Source: Mactra quadrangularis
Taxonomy: Eukaryota; Mollusca; Bivalvia; Venerida; Mactridae
Length of the DNA stretch: 64,000 nucleotides
NCBI GenBank assembly: GCA_025267735.1
Contig: CM046294.1
Location: 7,908,001 to 7,972,000 of the forward strand
Direction: 5' to 3'
Positions 36,901 through 50,330 of this stretch are shown in pieces. The translations under genes and the position numbers were made by a program. Position 1 is the first letter of the stretch. Each line of letters opens with the position of its first letter. The notes below the pieces were generated by a model. The model made no database searches, was not told the origin of the DNA, and was given only the letters and a program-made list of their open reading frames with translations.

Positions 36901-37906
36901 AAGCGTGCATTGGTATGAATTTGCAAACTTTATTTGGTAAAAGGCGACTTTGTTATCAATTGGTGACAATTATCAATAATGGATGTAAAAAAATTCCGTT
37001 AGAGATATGTAATGTACAATGAGTTCTTTATCGAACGTGTAAAGCACCATCATTTTATGACAGAAAAATTGTACGTGTGAAGCACCAATAGTCACTTAGC
37101 ATGAATATCGTTCTTATTTAAAGACGTACCAGAAAATTATCGACAGGTTATGTGTATATCTGCATAAGGTTAACATACATTCGCAAAAGCTCGGTCAATT
37201 TCAGTTTAAATTTGTTAATTTTCAATAATTCTTAGCAACAACGTGTTAGGCACCACGGCATTTTTCCTCCAGGAAACTCTCAACTCGTTCAAAACCTCGA
37301 GGTAATCTAGAAAACTAGAACCGTTGTGGGTTTGGCAGAACTACCTTTAGAAAGAGAATTTTGTGCTGCTTAGACTGCGCTAGGTTTGATAAAAATTGGT
37401 TAAGTATAAATGTCATTTATCTTGTCTTTTAGCCCAAATTTTACGATATGGCCGCCATTTTTTCCGTGTAAAGAACCATTTTAGGTCACATGATTCCCCA
37501 CACTGTTTTTATAGACTATTAAATTTCTCTATCTCAATTCCGAGCGTAAAATATTTACTTTTGCTGTATCCCGAGCTTTCCACTTACCGTAACTACTATG
37601 CTGGGCTCAAGTCTTGAACCAATGAAAGTGACCCTTTTATAACCGCCAAGGTAGACGTTCTCGAACGAAGGCGCTAAAAAATTTTATTTGTTATGAAATC
37701 TATGTATATAGAACAATAAACGTTTTCAATCGTCAGTTTCGGCAGAACATTATGAACACGCGATTTAAGATCTGTATCCCTTCTCTTGTTTATCATTTCT
37801 CGTTTTATTTATACAAAAATACAATTTTAATCCGATAAAATTGTTGCCATCGGAAGATCGACCTGGCTATTTCACGCAGTCGTTTATGACACTTGATCAA
37901 TTTTTT
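33955..37906. mobile_element. ~4-kb foldback element
   Basis: Outer arms 33956-34020 and ~37840-37905 (tcaagtgtcat...gaaatagctaggtcgatctt) are inverted. After a diverged stretch, inner arms 34256-34760 and 37010-37510 match at high identity (acagtgtggggaatcacgtg; taccgttagaaagagaatttt-type block; acctcgaggttttgaacgag; ggtgcttcacacgtacaatt). The loop at ~34.8-37.0 kb has no convincing gene. A ggtgcttTACACGTtcg-like motif recurs in both arms. No protein-coding capacity is evident. Confidence 0.75.
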
Positions 37907-38960
37907 TTTATTGCGCTTACGACTGTCGCTTACTTAAATGATTAAGCTTAAGAGTATGTATAAGAATTAGTAAATGGTAAATAAATCCAAAGCAAGAAAC
38001 CTTAATAATTCCCTCATTTTTTGTCTTATCAATTATAAAGATCATACAATTTGTGTAGAGTTGTGTATACCTTTTGAATATCATATCATAGTTATGCTTA
38101 TCATCCGTCTGACTTTGAAGTGCTTATTGTATGAAATTGACTTACAAAGATATTTTTTTGTTAGAATTTTTGTGAAAAGCACCACAGATCAATCAATGTG
38201 CATTTTATGGTAATACTTTAAGTGTAAGACGGTTCAGTGCCTACTTACAATTATTCAGCAAGTGGTTTACTTGTTAAGTCCCATTTGATTGCTTTTACAT
38301 TGAATGCAGACATATATGCTCTAACAAACATCTGAAATTCCCATTTGTAATCAAAACTAATGAACAAATGCCTCGTTAACGATGGTATAGTTTTTAACTG
38401 ATATCCATAAGATAAATCAGGCAAAGTACAAAACCTCTAAACCTAAGGTCATTACTTGCTCTTTGATAATGTACGCTTATCTGTAAGGCAAAAATTGCAC
38501 GAAACATCGCTCCTAGCCATGCAATGTAGATTACAGCTTTCAAGCAATTACCCTAACAGATCACTAACCGTTATCCCATGAAACTATTTAAACCATAAGA
38601 CTAAGTATAACAAAGCATTAGCAGTTTGTTTAATAAAATACGTAGTCGCGAGTAAAATGAATAACTAAACTAACGCATTTTGTACATCCCATAAGCACAT
38701 ATTATTGGCAACGTTTATACGAAGATCGTTTCTGACGGAACATTACTGTACATTGTATTTTAAAGGTAGAAAAGCTAGTGTCATTTACACTCGTTTTTTT
38801 TGTAATGTCGGTGTTTCTCATATTCTCTTGGTGTATTAAAATGGTCCAAAGCGACGCACGCGAGGATATATGATATCCGAAAATACATCACAGTTCACAC
38901 TTAATTACGAATATATAGATCTAATTAACTACAATACTTTTTTGTATGTAAAACATTTAG
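37907..38960. other. Non-coding AT-rich stretch
   Basis: No gene, repeat or RNA recognised. Confidence 0.4.
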
Positions 38961-38962
38961 AG

Positions 38963-39450
38963 AGGAATAACCTTCGATAACATAACTGCTATCAAAGCTA
39001 GTAAGGAGGCTGTAGAAGAATTCTTTAAGCAGAAGATTGTACCAAACCTATCTTGGTCAAATGAATGTGACCAAACTGAAAGCAGCTAAATTATGCAGCA
39101 ACAAAGACAAAGCCAGGTTGTAGAGCTTTAACTTATGCTGATTTAGATTTTTAAAAGCTAATGAAGAAAATTGAAACACCAGAGAAAAGCAATAAGAAGA
39201 CAATACCGTTCACGTAATATATCTCCTGTTCTGTTGCCTCCAAGTCCACGTTCTTCTACAAGTGATGCATGTAACAGTACAATTCAAGTACAAGCAGTCA
39301 TTGTTGATACAGATTCCGAAAATGAAATTGGGTCTTATTTCCATGAGAATGACCATGTCAAACTTTTTTTTGGGGGGGGGGCAGTGTGACCGTTGGGTGC
39401 ATTTAAGGTTTTGTACATCAGTAATTTTAGGCGACATAGTGAGATTCTTT
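38963..39450 (+). pseudogene. Relic of a PHD-finger (transposase-like) gene
   Basis: 38966-39085 reads TFDNITAIKASKEAVEEFF, then FKQKIVPNLSWSNECDQ, before stops. 39171-39389 gives a basic then Ser/Pro-rich stretch and an acidic segment. After a G10 run (~39371-39380) comes QCDRWVHLRFC in another frame, matching the PHD finger of the 27.4-kb ORF (QCDRCSGWAHLSFC) but lacking the fourth Cys. Frameshifts and stops show it is dead. Assignment to a DDE-transposase C-terminus is an inference. Confidence 0.4.
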
Positions 39451-40160
39451 GCATCTATTGTCAGTAATACGAATTTGTATGAAATTAGACTACAAAAGTA
39501 ATAAATAAAGTTCCAAATATTTACATTGGCATTAAACAATTGTAAATTAATGCTAGCATTAAAGAAAGCAGATGTATGCAATGCATTTAATAAAGTCGGC
39601 ATTTACATTTAAAGTGCATGAACAATTACATATTTAACTTATTTATCCCCCAGATATTCAGTATGGCTAAAGCGTAATCAAACTTTGACGCTTGATGACT
39701 GGTTTTGAAAATAGTTGCCAGCCTAAACCTACAGGTATAACCTGATTTACTGTAATTTTGATTTATAGTGAATTCTTTTTGATTTATTGATAATTACAAT
39801 TAGGATTTCTAATACTTGGACTCAAACTAGTAAAACAAAAAAACATAGAATAACTTTCATAGCTATTAACTGATTTACACGTAATAGCTGATTAAATTTA
39901 CATTTATGATTATTTTGCTGTGATATTTGTTTATGATACCAGGGATATTTATGCTTTCTTTCTTTAAAGATCTCTATCTTTTTTATTATTATTCAGAACG
40001 GCAATTTGTCAAAATATTTGACTTGAACATGATACATTTGTAACACATAACCATTAAATGATAATAACCCTTGAAGTATTATTAATGCAAGTGAGTACAA
40101 GTATGTATCCCTGCTACATAAATCCTTTTATGTATCGCATGTATTTATAAATCTTTTCAG

Positions 40161-43018
40161 CTATAAAAATGGACAAAGTTTTCAACATACAAAACTGGGT
40201 GGATATTGAACCAATTAAAAACCATTCCAGACCACATGTTTTTAAGATTACAGCCGATGTTACTGGAAAAGCAGTAATCAAGTACAAAAAGTGGTCAGTT
40301 GATGAAGTAAGTATGTGAAGAATAACATTATTAAATGAACCATATACATTTATTAATGAAATGTTTTTGTTTACAGCAAATATAGTTTTATTGCTCATTG
40401 CTGAAGGATTGACTTCCAATAGACATGTTGTTATCAAAGCTATTTGCTCATTGCTGAAGGATTGACTTCCAATAGACATATTGTTATCAAAGCTAATAAT
40501 ACGAGAGAAACACTATATTTAAAAAAAACCTAAACATGAAAAATAAATCATAACAAATTTCAATTACTGGCAACAAACAACATTCATATTTGTTAATTCA
40601 ATTTCTATTATTTTTAATTGTTACAATGATATTTTTCTTTTCAATATCAGGAATGGCAGGTTATTAAAGGATGCATGCTAAAACCTTGTATGGACCTATC
40701 AAAGGAAATCCAATTTATATTACCAACTACTGATAAAATAGATAAATGTGTCGAAACAGACATTCAAACTATTGCAAGGTGAGTTATAATGATTTGAAAT
40801 GGTCAATGTGCGAGATTTTTATGTTAAAAAATAATCAAATAGTGTAATTACTTGCACGTAGTTACATTGAATCCAGCTCATACACACTGTTAGAAAACTC
40901 TCAATATTACCTAGATACTATTATAGTCTTACAATTATTACACTACTTCTGAAGTTTTTTATGTTAAAGGTTTATTTTTTCAAATTAGACATACCTGTAA
41001 GTTCTGAAAGACTTTACACAGAAATACTCATTAGTGGTCATTTTGATCAGTAACTACATGTGTACTATGCACCATCCAAATTAATTAAAACAAAATTAAT
41101 GTTTCATCACTCCAAACTTAATATCTAATTTCTTTTCTCCACAGGTTTCTGGATGATGAGAAATTATCAGCATGGTGGCATAAGTACTTTGTAGAGATGG
41201 TATGAAATAAAATTATTTTCTTCTTGTTTCCAGTTTATAAGCTTTACTAGTTTATTGTATCAGCAGGGTTTTAAATACTAAAACTAACATATTAAATTTG
41301 TCCATAGACACAGAGAGTAACATCGTGTTAAAAGTTTGGGTCTTTGTTCTTGACATGTTCCTTTTTAAATACTTGTTTAACTAGATTTTTCCTCATAATA
41401 ATTGCAATATGTAGGACTGTTTACATATAATTGTACAGCAAATCATTTTATCTTCTTTGTTTTTTCTTTACAGAACAACAAGACTTCTCATACAATGTTC
41501 TAACGAAATTATCAAAATTGAAAGCACACAATGACAATAATGAAGAGTGCAATATTAGAAGGGTTAGACATATTAGATGACCCGATACCAGAGGTTTAAA
41601 ACTATTCATTCACATTGTGAACATATTAAAAGATGTTAGGTTGAATTATGTTATTGAAAATTATTTCTTTGATATGAATAAAGAAAAACTTCATTTTAAA
41701 TGTTCATAAATTGTTTATTCACCTTTTTAGGGTTCATTTTCTAAGAAATAAACATATGATAAGCAATAACTATAATAATGAAGTGACTTAATAAGCACTG
41801 TACCCAGCACATTCGTAATATTATAAAAACTCGCAATATTACATGAATTGATTAATGATGCCTATTGCATTGCATGAAAATTTCTAATATTTTAAAACTA
41901 ACTTTAAATTTCAAATATCGTACATAGGTAACTATTGACAGTAGAAAGAGTACAAATTATCTATACATGAAGGGATGTTTCATAATCATTGCAGTCATGA
42001 ATGAACATGGTAAGATTTCATAAACATGTAATCAGTTATGACCAAAGTTCAAAGTACTGCTTGGACAGTGCTGCATGAATTGTAACAAAGCTGATCAATA
42101 CTATCATGAAAAAAATAGATTGGTCAGTAATTTAATAATTATGACAAAATGTTCATGGCATTGTTAAGTCATCAACATTATGTCTAAAAAATAAATGATG
42201 ATGTGAAATTTATTTAAAAGATGGTTAAGAAATGTGTAGATATATTTATGTAAAGAAAATGTTGAACTAATAATAATTATTTCTGATAATTATTAATTTG
42301 ATTATATTATTTGTATTTATTGCAGACTCATTCTATTTATGTCAAGTTATGGAAAACGTTATTGCTCCCAAGTCCACTTTTGGAATAAAATGGCTGGATA
42401 ATGTAGATAAATGTAATGATAACCAATACAGCGTGTCATACAATGACAAGACACACTGTAATTGTGTCTTAACAATTGTTGACATTACACCAAATAGGGG
42501 ACTTATACATATAAGTTATAGCGTAATGGCAAACGTTGCGTATAATTTCTTAGTTCATCATTATTGTTAAGCAAATGAAATCTGATCTAAGGCTTTTAAA
42601 AGTCATGCTCTTGTCTCATAGACAATATCCAGAAGAGATGAAAAGTGCATGAAAACAATAAGTTTTTTAACGGTAAAGGAAATGCCAATTTGTACAACTA
42701 AATCTCATAACTTGAAATCTAGTTAGATTTTACTTTCGGCGCGATATGACAAACAGATTTTACTTATGAATAAATATCCTTGCGTAACTTTTCCAAAAGC
42801 ACAAATAGTGATTAAAGGAAGTGTTTCGAGCAATATAAACAACTTTCCTAACTAATTCAATATGAACACAATACCAAATTAAAGCATAATTCTTTTGTTT
42901 ACAGTTATTAAATTTAATATCAAATAGTAGTAATTATATTTCTTTTATTTCAGACTATTAAATGCAGAGAAACAGCGAATAAAAAATGTAGTGAAAGAGT
43001 CATTAAGTTCAAACTGAA
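40161..43018 (+). CDS. Unrecognised multi-exon gene or recent gene relic
   Basis: Coding segments: 40169-40306 (ATG at 40169, 8 bases after an acceptor), 40651-40778, 41145-41199 and 41474-41503 (TAA). All have GT..AG junctions in one frame, predicting ~117 residues (begins MDKVFNIQNWVDIEPIKNH; contains EWQVIKGCMLKPCMDLSKE and RFLDDEKLSAWWHKYFVEM). Past 41474 the other two frames look coding (QQDFSYNVLTKLSKLKAHN, then AILEGLDILDDPIPEV), so a frameshift probably truncates the original protein. Further exon-like pieces follow: 42326-~42500 (DSFYLCQVMENVIAPKS, GIKWLDNVDKCND) after ttattgcag, and 42956-43018 (LLNAEKQRIKNVVKESLSSN, TGA) after tttatttcag. I do not recognise the family. It sits just after a PHD-finger relic and may be a lineage-specific transposon gene. 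Confidence 0.45.
40391..40497. repeat. Two tandem 53-54-bp copies in an intron
   Basis: ttgctcattgctgaaggatt...gttatcaaagctat occurs twice in a row with a single g/a difference. It lies within the first intron of the unrecognised gene. The long minus-strand ORF here is a by-product. Confidence 0.85.
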
Positions 43019-43926
43019 TGAAGATATATGAATTTTACATCTTTTAGTAAACATTCTAGCATGTTTGAACTGATTGAATGTATCAACCCTGGATAAAAAG
43101 TTTCACTTTTCAGGCTTAGGCAATATTTACAAAAAGCTGTTGAATTTAGATCTATATACATACACTAATGTAGTGATATGCTTTAAAAAATGCTTGTTTG
43201 TAGTTAAATTTTATGTGTACTCTTGATTATGTGTAAAAAGTTTGTTTGTTTGTGTTTTACATTGTGCTTAGCTTAACTGACTAACTAACTTTCGTCTGAT
43301 TAACATAATCTAGTTTGAGTTTATGTGAAACATTCATTTAGTATTTATAATGTGACAGTTGTTATATAAGAGTGAAGTATGTGTACGTAAAAATCGTCGA
43401 TAGGAAGGGATATTAAACTAAATTTAAATCATAACAAATGTTAAAAAGTTCGTTTTCAAAGAATATTTCCTGAAATTAAAATAATTCCATAGCAATTAAA
43501 TCTTTGTAATAATTTTAACATAACAATTCACGTCGTTTAAGAGAAGTTTTAAAAACCGTTAGAATGATAGATACCACACGGGTACATTATCGTATAAGCT
43601 TAGATAAGCGTCGGTATTTTAAATATGTTGTCTTCGACACACTTCCTGTCATACATCAATTGAGCATAAGTATGTGATACATATATAACCATGAATTAAG
43701 TAAAGAACTTATCAACTTATCAACTTAATCGAAAAAGCGTTAAATGGGTCGTCATTTCATAGGCTGTATTTGATAAATTGACAACCGCGACTTTGTATCT
43801 CTTGTTATGATAAAGGAAAAATAAATAAGTATTTGTCAAGCCAAGTAAACGCAAGAACCAGTATGTTTTGTAAAAGGTAAAATATTATTCAAGAAGTAAC
43901 TGCCAGGTGCCGTTGTTTAGTCGTAT
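43019..43926. other. Non-coding stretch
   Basis: Nothing recognised. It ends at the target site of the non-LTR insertion. Confidence 0.4.
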
Positions 43927-43937
43927 AATAAAATATG

Positions 43938-44452
43938 CCAAGCAGTGACTTCAAATGTTCAATAAACACGTTAATTAAATCAAAATGGCAAACGTTGTGG
44001 AACAAAGCAAATTTTAATAAATTACGTGACATAAAGCCAACCCTTAATTCATCTTCGTCAATTATATATTCTAATCGCAGAGATCAAATAGTAATTTCGC
44101 GATGTAGAATTGGTCATACTAGATTAACACATTCATACCTTCTCAAAAGAGAAGAAGCACCTAAATGCATACCATGTGACGAGCATTTCAATGTAAAACA
44201 CGTTCTCCTTGACTGTCAGGATCTTAAATACATTCGTGACAAACATTTTAAAGTAAACTCACTTAAAGAACTTTTTGAATCTGTACCATCATATGCTATA
44301 CTTAACTTTTTGAAAGAAATAAATGTTTATAATAACATATAGAGTTTTACATCATTAATATAGTTCGAATTATTAGTATCATTAATAGCTTTCGGCGCGA
44401 TATGACCTTTCTGTGTTGGTGCGCCGTAAAACCCAAACAAACAAACAAAAAA
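43938..44452 (+). mobile_element. 5'-truncated non-LTR retrotransposon with 11-bp target duplication
   Basis: Direct repeats aataaaatatg lie at 43927-43937 and 44453-44463. Between them 43938-44342 stays open (134 codons) and encodes the C-terminus of a non-LTR ORF2: KSKWQTLWNKANFNKLRDIK, SRCRIGHTRLTHSYLLKREE, and a terminal knuckle C-x2-C-x8-H-x4-C (CIPCDEHFNVKHVLLDC), typical of Jockey/I-group elements. The 3' UTR ends ggcgcgatatgacctttctg...cgtaaaacccaaacaaac and a poly(A)-rich tail. The ORF's first ATG lies in the duplicated host sequence, so it is not a real start. Confidence 0.9.
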
Positions 44453-44463
44453 AATAAAATATG

Positions 44464-45434
44464 TATGCACGAGCTTTTATGCGCGTAAAAATTTAATCAC
44501 GAATGTGTATCAAACGCGTGCCTATACCTTTTAACGACAAAACGTTATTTCGATTCTAACACAACATAATCAAATAAGAACTCTAATTCAGTAGAACATT
44601 TTTTAACAAATTTTTGCAGCGTTGGAAAGCGAGGCTGTTGCAATGTGCAATGGTAGAAATACTAATGATTTACTAATTTTCTTTACATTTAAAATCTAAT
44701 TAAATAAATTAACATGAAAACAAAATACAACGCAAAACCCAATACAACTGTCACCATCTAAGGTGTTTGTTGACCCGTTGAAAATAAGCATCGATGAATA
44801 AACAAGCACATTCGACCTTGACGTGTAGTGTTTTGATGACAATACGTTTTAAAGTTGATCAACCGTTGTTGTCGACGATGTGTTTACGTTATACTACAAA
44901 TTAATAGTTAAGACATATGTAGACCTTTTGTAAAAAACAAATTTAGCGAGAACTCGTATTTATTTTCTTAATGAACAAAACCGTTAAAGCAAAGTCCGTG
45001 ACCAGCAATCAGGAAATGTTACAAAGCGATTGTACTCATCATTGGTAACTTATTTACGTCCGGCTTGCCGTCAAACATTGACCTTATAGACAATAGTTTG
45101 TTATGCTTAAATACAAAATAATTTGAATACAGCGGATGTGTAATGATGAGCCACAATCAACTTGTTTCCTGTATTTTAGTAACTTGATACAAATGTTTGT
45201 TTGTCATGAAATAAATACGAAAATGACGTAAGTATCTATCGGTTCCACCGCCAGATGATGTTGAGACTTGCATATGATTTGGTTTATTTAGTCGGAAATT
45301 AATCAGTTGGCAATGAACTTGATTTTGTAAGTGAAAAAGTTCGAAATGTCTAAACTACCTTATAGGTTTATTTTTTGTTCCATGTCCTCAAATGGCATGT
45401 CGTGAAGGAATTGAAATATAAACACGGGGAGTAG
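44464..45434. other. Non-coding flank of the DIRS-like element
   Basis: Nothing recognised. Confidence 0.4.
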
Positions 45435-45682
45435 CATAATGACGATTATGGTCTTATACCATAATCGTTTGTTATGTTGGTGAACATGACTATTTTTAGT
45501 TGCATTCGACCAAGACTTTTATTGGTAACTGACCACTAGTAATCGAGAGTTATCGTTCTTGAGATTACGCACCAATGATTTTTGCACGGAGAAAGTCGTG
45601 CTAGCTGATAGTCATTCATTATGTGATTGACCACCAACCTATAAGGTAATATATCTTGGTTGTACATTAATGTTTTGTAAAA
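45435..45682 (+). repeat. Split direct repeat A1 (left terminus)
   Basis: 248 bp identical at every position to 56325-56572. Starts cataatgacgattatgg and contains a 10-bp-arm hairpin at 45443-45467 (cgattatggt / accataatcg). Confidence 0.95.
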
Positions 45683-47149
45683 ATTATTAATTTGTTAATT
45701 TATAAGTTGAATGTTCATATTAGATTAATTTCATTTGAGTTTGTTGCATAACAATTGGATTTTGCAGATTTGAGTGGATTTAAAATGATGACATTGTTGA
45801 CTAAATTTTGTTGAAAATTTATACACGTGGCATTTTGATTTTTTTTTTAAACTTGCATTTAAATGTTAAAAGTTCAAATATTTATCAATGTTGATATTAA
45901 GTACAAAAAGTAATGGTTAATCAATTGTAATGGTGGAATTGGTAAATGTCGTTTAATACACGTGTTAATTGTTAGACAGATAACCCATGAATATCAACAC
46001 AATTTCATTGGTAAAGTTTATTTAAACGGATTTCTATGTACGTACAAGTATATTTTATTGCATTATGTACAATTTTTATCTAGATTGGTGGATCCATAAA
46101 ACAAACACGTGTAGCAATTACAGGTATATGAATAAAATAACCCTGTTAGTTCAATAACAGTACTGAGCGAGGTACCACAAGCCCCTTTTTTTTACTTGCG
46201 GTACTACCGGGCTGTTGTATAATTTGATAAACTCTTGTAAAATTATGAAATCTACAATTAGTCCAGTCAATTTAAGATTTGACCTAGAACTAATTGCAAC
46301 ACAAGCTAAACCGCGACAAAAATGAATTATCATGTACCTTAAACAACATACTAAAAATCTAGAAAAATCTAATCACGGGAAATATGCGAAATTCATCGAT
46401 ATATTTTGTGGTATTATTAGTAACTATGATGGCAGCGAGCGCCAACCATACGTTTCATTTGTGACGTCATAATGCGAGCGTCCGCATGACTAAATTCAAT
46501 AATTATGTCAACTGTATTAGATAAAATTTTATCTGTTTAGCGAATGTAAGTTTGTATCCCATCAACATGTTCTCCTTCAAATATACAATGCATTTAGTCA
46601 AAAACAATGAGTTGTACTTCCCAAAACGTGTTTGAAACCATGATCACATTCGCCAAATAACCTTGACCTTCAATGTGACTGTCAAAACGAAAAAAAAAAC
46701 GAACAAAGTCAGTGCAAAATCATAGTGCCATACATATATGAATATAAAAATATGAAGTTATGAGTTCTAGAATGAAGAATTATGTAATATTATTTACCTT
46801 TTTTCACAATTAAACTTAATGAAAATAATGCGTCGAGACTATGTAATATTTACACTATGGAAGCACGTTCACGCCATTAAATCCACTACGTTGTATAAAT
46901 GGCGATAATGTAAAACCGGTGTTTTACGTGCAAATATATAAATTATCTTTCTAAGAAATTTAATGTCTTAACTTTCAAATTTAATAAAAAATTAGAAATT
47001 CCAAGTATTAAATATAATGTCAGCAAGGTTTTCTTTATTTATAGCCTTATAGTAGTTATAAACATAAGAAATGTTAATTAAACACGTTAGTGAAGTTTTA
47101 TGACAAAACCTATTTATTTGAGCTAATTTTCAATACCATACCTATATGT

Positions 47150-50100
47150 GAATGATGTGGTGCATAGTAGCTATAACAGCTGTACCAGTCGGCGGACTAT
47201 TACTCGAACCAACTGCATAGACCCAAAAAGACATTTTAAACATAAGAGTAATATGGCTACGCCCTTATGAAAAAACCACTTTAGTTTTCTGAATAAAACT
47301 CGTTTTCAGAAATATAGGTTTGGTAATCTGGAAAGAAATGAAAACAAATTCGTCCAATTAGGCCACATTAATATTTAAATGACACTGACCCCAGTTTCAG
47401 CAGGCTATATAGCGCGGCATTGGTCATAGAGCTCTGTATAGGCCTATGTGCTGAAGTGATATAACATTTTGGAATAATATTCATTAAATATGCTTATATT
47501 TATAACATGTTGGCTCGAATTCTAGTTTCGGCTGGCTATAACCCGACACATGGGAGGAAAAAATGTTAAATATATGGAAAAGATGTTATAGTTATATATT
47601 TACCAGTATTGTCGGTATTCGCAGAAAATTCCTTTTTTTGCGATATGGTCGTTCGAATAATATTAGGTCAATATTTGATATTTCTTTATTAAAATGACTT
47701 GAACCCCAGTTACGACAGGTAATTGTAACCAATGCATAGGTCTAAAAGGCTAACAAAGATACACATTGTTCCGATCAAAAATGTCTATTTTTGGAAAATT
47801 ATTCGTTCATTTATGTAATGTTTTTATCAAATGAGATGAATCACAGTTTCGACTAGCTATAGCGCAGGCCAAGGGTATTGAATCGAACAAAAGCTTCGGA
47901 AGCTGAATATACAAAAATGACATAATTATTTTATCTTACCTCGTACAGAATACTCGTTTTTCATTGGCCGAGAGCGGTCACGTGCTGACCATGTATTATC
48001 CCATATTAGGTCAGTAGATTCTAATATCCAGTCAGTAACAAAATTTATAAATTTAGTGATACTCTCTTGTCCGTGTTCTTTGATGCTAAAATTCAGATGG
48101 GGGTTTTCGGTGAAGGTATTATTAGTTACACAGTCAGTTACTGACCGGATACGCTCTCACCCAATATTAATTTACTGACCCGGTATCACGCCGTATCCGG
48201 TCAGTAACTGACTGTGTAACTAATAATACCTTCACCGAAAAATTTCAAACAATTTTGCGAATATTTCTGTCACATTGGCTCTGCCCAAGTTTCGGCTGGC
48301 TTCAAGGGCGTAAATGTACAATTAATAACCGTAATACATGTACATGTATACAAAAAGTGTACAATTCAACTTTATAGGTCGTAATCATGGAAAACTTTTT
48401 TTTGAAGAGATGTTCGTCCATCAAATTGACACGACCTCAGATTAAACATGACATAGCTCAGCATAAGGGCGTCGACCCATGAAGCTGAATACACAAAACT
48501 ATGTTATAGATGTGCCTTTACAGAGATGTAGGCATGTATCTTGAGAAAGCTCATTTTTCTGAGAAATGGTCGTCAAAACATGCAAATATTTGATTATATT
48601 ACAAGCACTAAAACCCCAATCACTGTGTAACATAATATAACATAGTCCATATATTATCTACTTAGTTTATTCCTTCTACTAAACATATAGGTTACAGCAC
48701 CCAACACCCAGCCGGTATTCCCACTTAGTGTTACACACAGCTGAGTGACCAGGGACAACCTTCCTCTCTGGCTGGTAAAACTAAACTCTCCAAATCTATC
48801 CACCTTGATAGTTGTAATATTGACCTGTCTCAACTTAACCATTGAGAATTAATAAGGGTGGACTATGTGTACTTGGTTAGTGATATAAAATTTATATCAC
48901 ACACTGCTGGTTACAGTCCGTCCCTAGGGCATAGACCTCATGAAGCTAAATACACCAAAATGATACAATAGTGAGGCGCTCTTCCATTATATTGGCCAGT
49001 TATCTACTCTGTCAAATAATTATTTTTCCAAATATACTTATATGTATTACAAATCGGCTGAACCCTTAACTGGTCAATCATTTTATCGTGAATAGACCCC
49101 TGCCCCTATTCCAGGCAAAAACTTCGGTGTTTTAACTGGACTTAGTGAACGTCACTTAAAAAAAGTTTACTCCCAAAAATAATCTTGATGCGCGCCTTCT
49201 CGATCATAAGATGTCTCAGGGGGTCCCAAAGGGGGATATGCCCCCATTTCTCGCTGGGATTTTGGGTAGGCGTAGTGTCCCTCGTCATCAGAAAAAATAT
49301 CGGGGTGAAAAGAAATATCACATAAAAAACCGATAGGTAAATGTTTTCAGTCTCTGTAAAGTATTGGCCATTTAGACCTAAATTTAGGTAATACAACATA
49401 ATGAAATGCAAATTTTGGGTTAAATAAGAGCATAAATTACAGTTTTCCCTTTTTGATCGCCCCAGCGTTGCCATGGTAACTGGGATAAGGGTTCAAATCA
49501 CTTATTCTAGGAGAAAATCACTAAGGGAATAACCTTGTCAAGTTGCATACATGTCAGTCAATAAAAAACTAAATAGGAGTATCGTAAAGTAGCTCTAAGG
49601 TTAAGGTGAAATTGGTCAATTTTCGACCATGTCGCAACCAATTAATGGATAAATTCCAGTTTGGACTTACTTTTTGTCGGACCAAGGGCGTAGACCCGAT
49701 AACCTGAATATACACGAAATTTTTAGTAGTTACGTGTAGGCACTTTCCAACGATATAGATCGGTAAACATGGAAAACTCTTTTTTGGGAAGATTTTCGTC
49801 CACATACATGAATGTCTTATCAAATTGACGCGAATCCTAGTTCTGGCGACTTTAGTCTGGCCTTAAGGCGTCAATCCATAAAGCTGCATACACTAAAATG
49901 ATGATTTTGTTATGCCTTTACCGAAGATATAAGTTGGTATTCAGGTAAATTTCATTTTTTAGAAATGCTCGTCCATACATGCCTAAATTTCGACTACATA
50001 TGTATTTCTATGAAATGACTTGAACCCCAGCTACAGCTGGCAATAGCCCAGCCCTGGGGCGTAGACACCGTGAAACTGATAATACCAAAGTGATAAAATA

Positions 50101-50330
50101 ATTAGTCACTTTCCGCGATAAAGGTCAGAATCCTGGAAATAGTTTGGAGATATATTGCAACAGATATGCTAATATGTATAATTTGACTCGAACTCCAGTT
50201 TTGACCCCTACAGCTCCGAACATGGTCGTTACCCCCAAAAAACTGAGTATACGAAAACGATGTTATAGTTATACTTAAAGACTGACGTATACATAATATG
50301 TTTATGATTATATATTCTTAATATGTATGT
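47150..50330. repeat. Highly diverged tandem repeat (~150-180-bp unit)
   Basis: Degenerate units share gaaccccagtt(t/a)cgg(c)tgg, caagggcgtagacccatgaa, gctgaatacacaaaa and atgttcgtccatacatg, for example near 47390, 47520, 47701, 47842, 48283, 48431, 48611, 48906, 49060, 49650, 49831, 50022 and 50192. Intervals fall near 130-190 bp or multiples of ~148. Nothing suggests coding. Confidence 0.6.
48104..48241. mobile_element. Foldback insertion with 49-bp arms
   Basis: 48104-48152 (ttttcggtgaaggtattatt...ctgaccggatac) is the exact reverse complement of 48193-48241. It interrupts the diverged tandem repeat, so it is a later insertion. Confidence 0.8.

Noticed and set aside
40114..40479. 121-codon minus-strand ORF
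   Set aside because: It overlaps well-spliced + strand exons and a tandem 53-bp duplication; the composition is not protein-like.
49142..49474. 110-codon minus-strand ORF
   Set aside because: It lies in a decayed tandem repeat, with no motif and no splice or polyA context.
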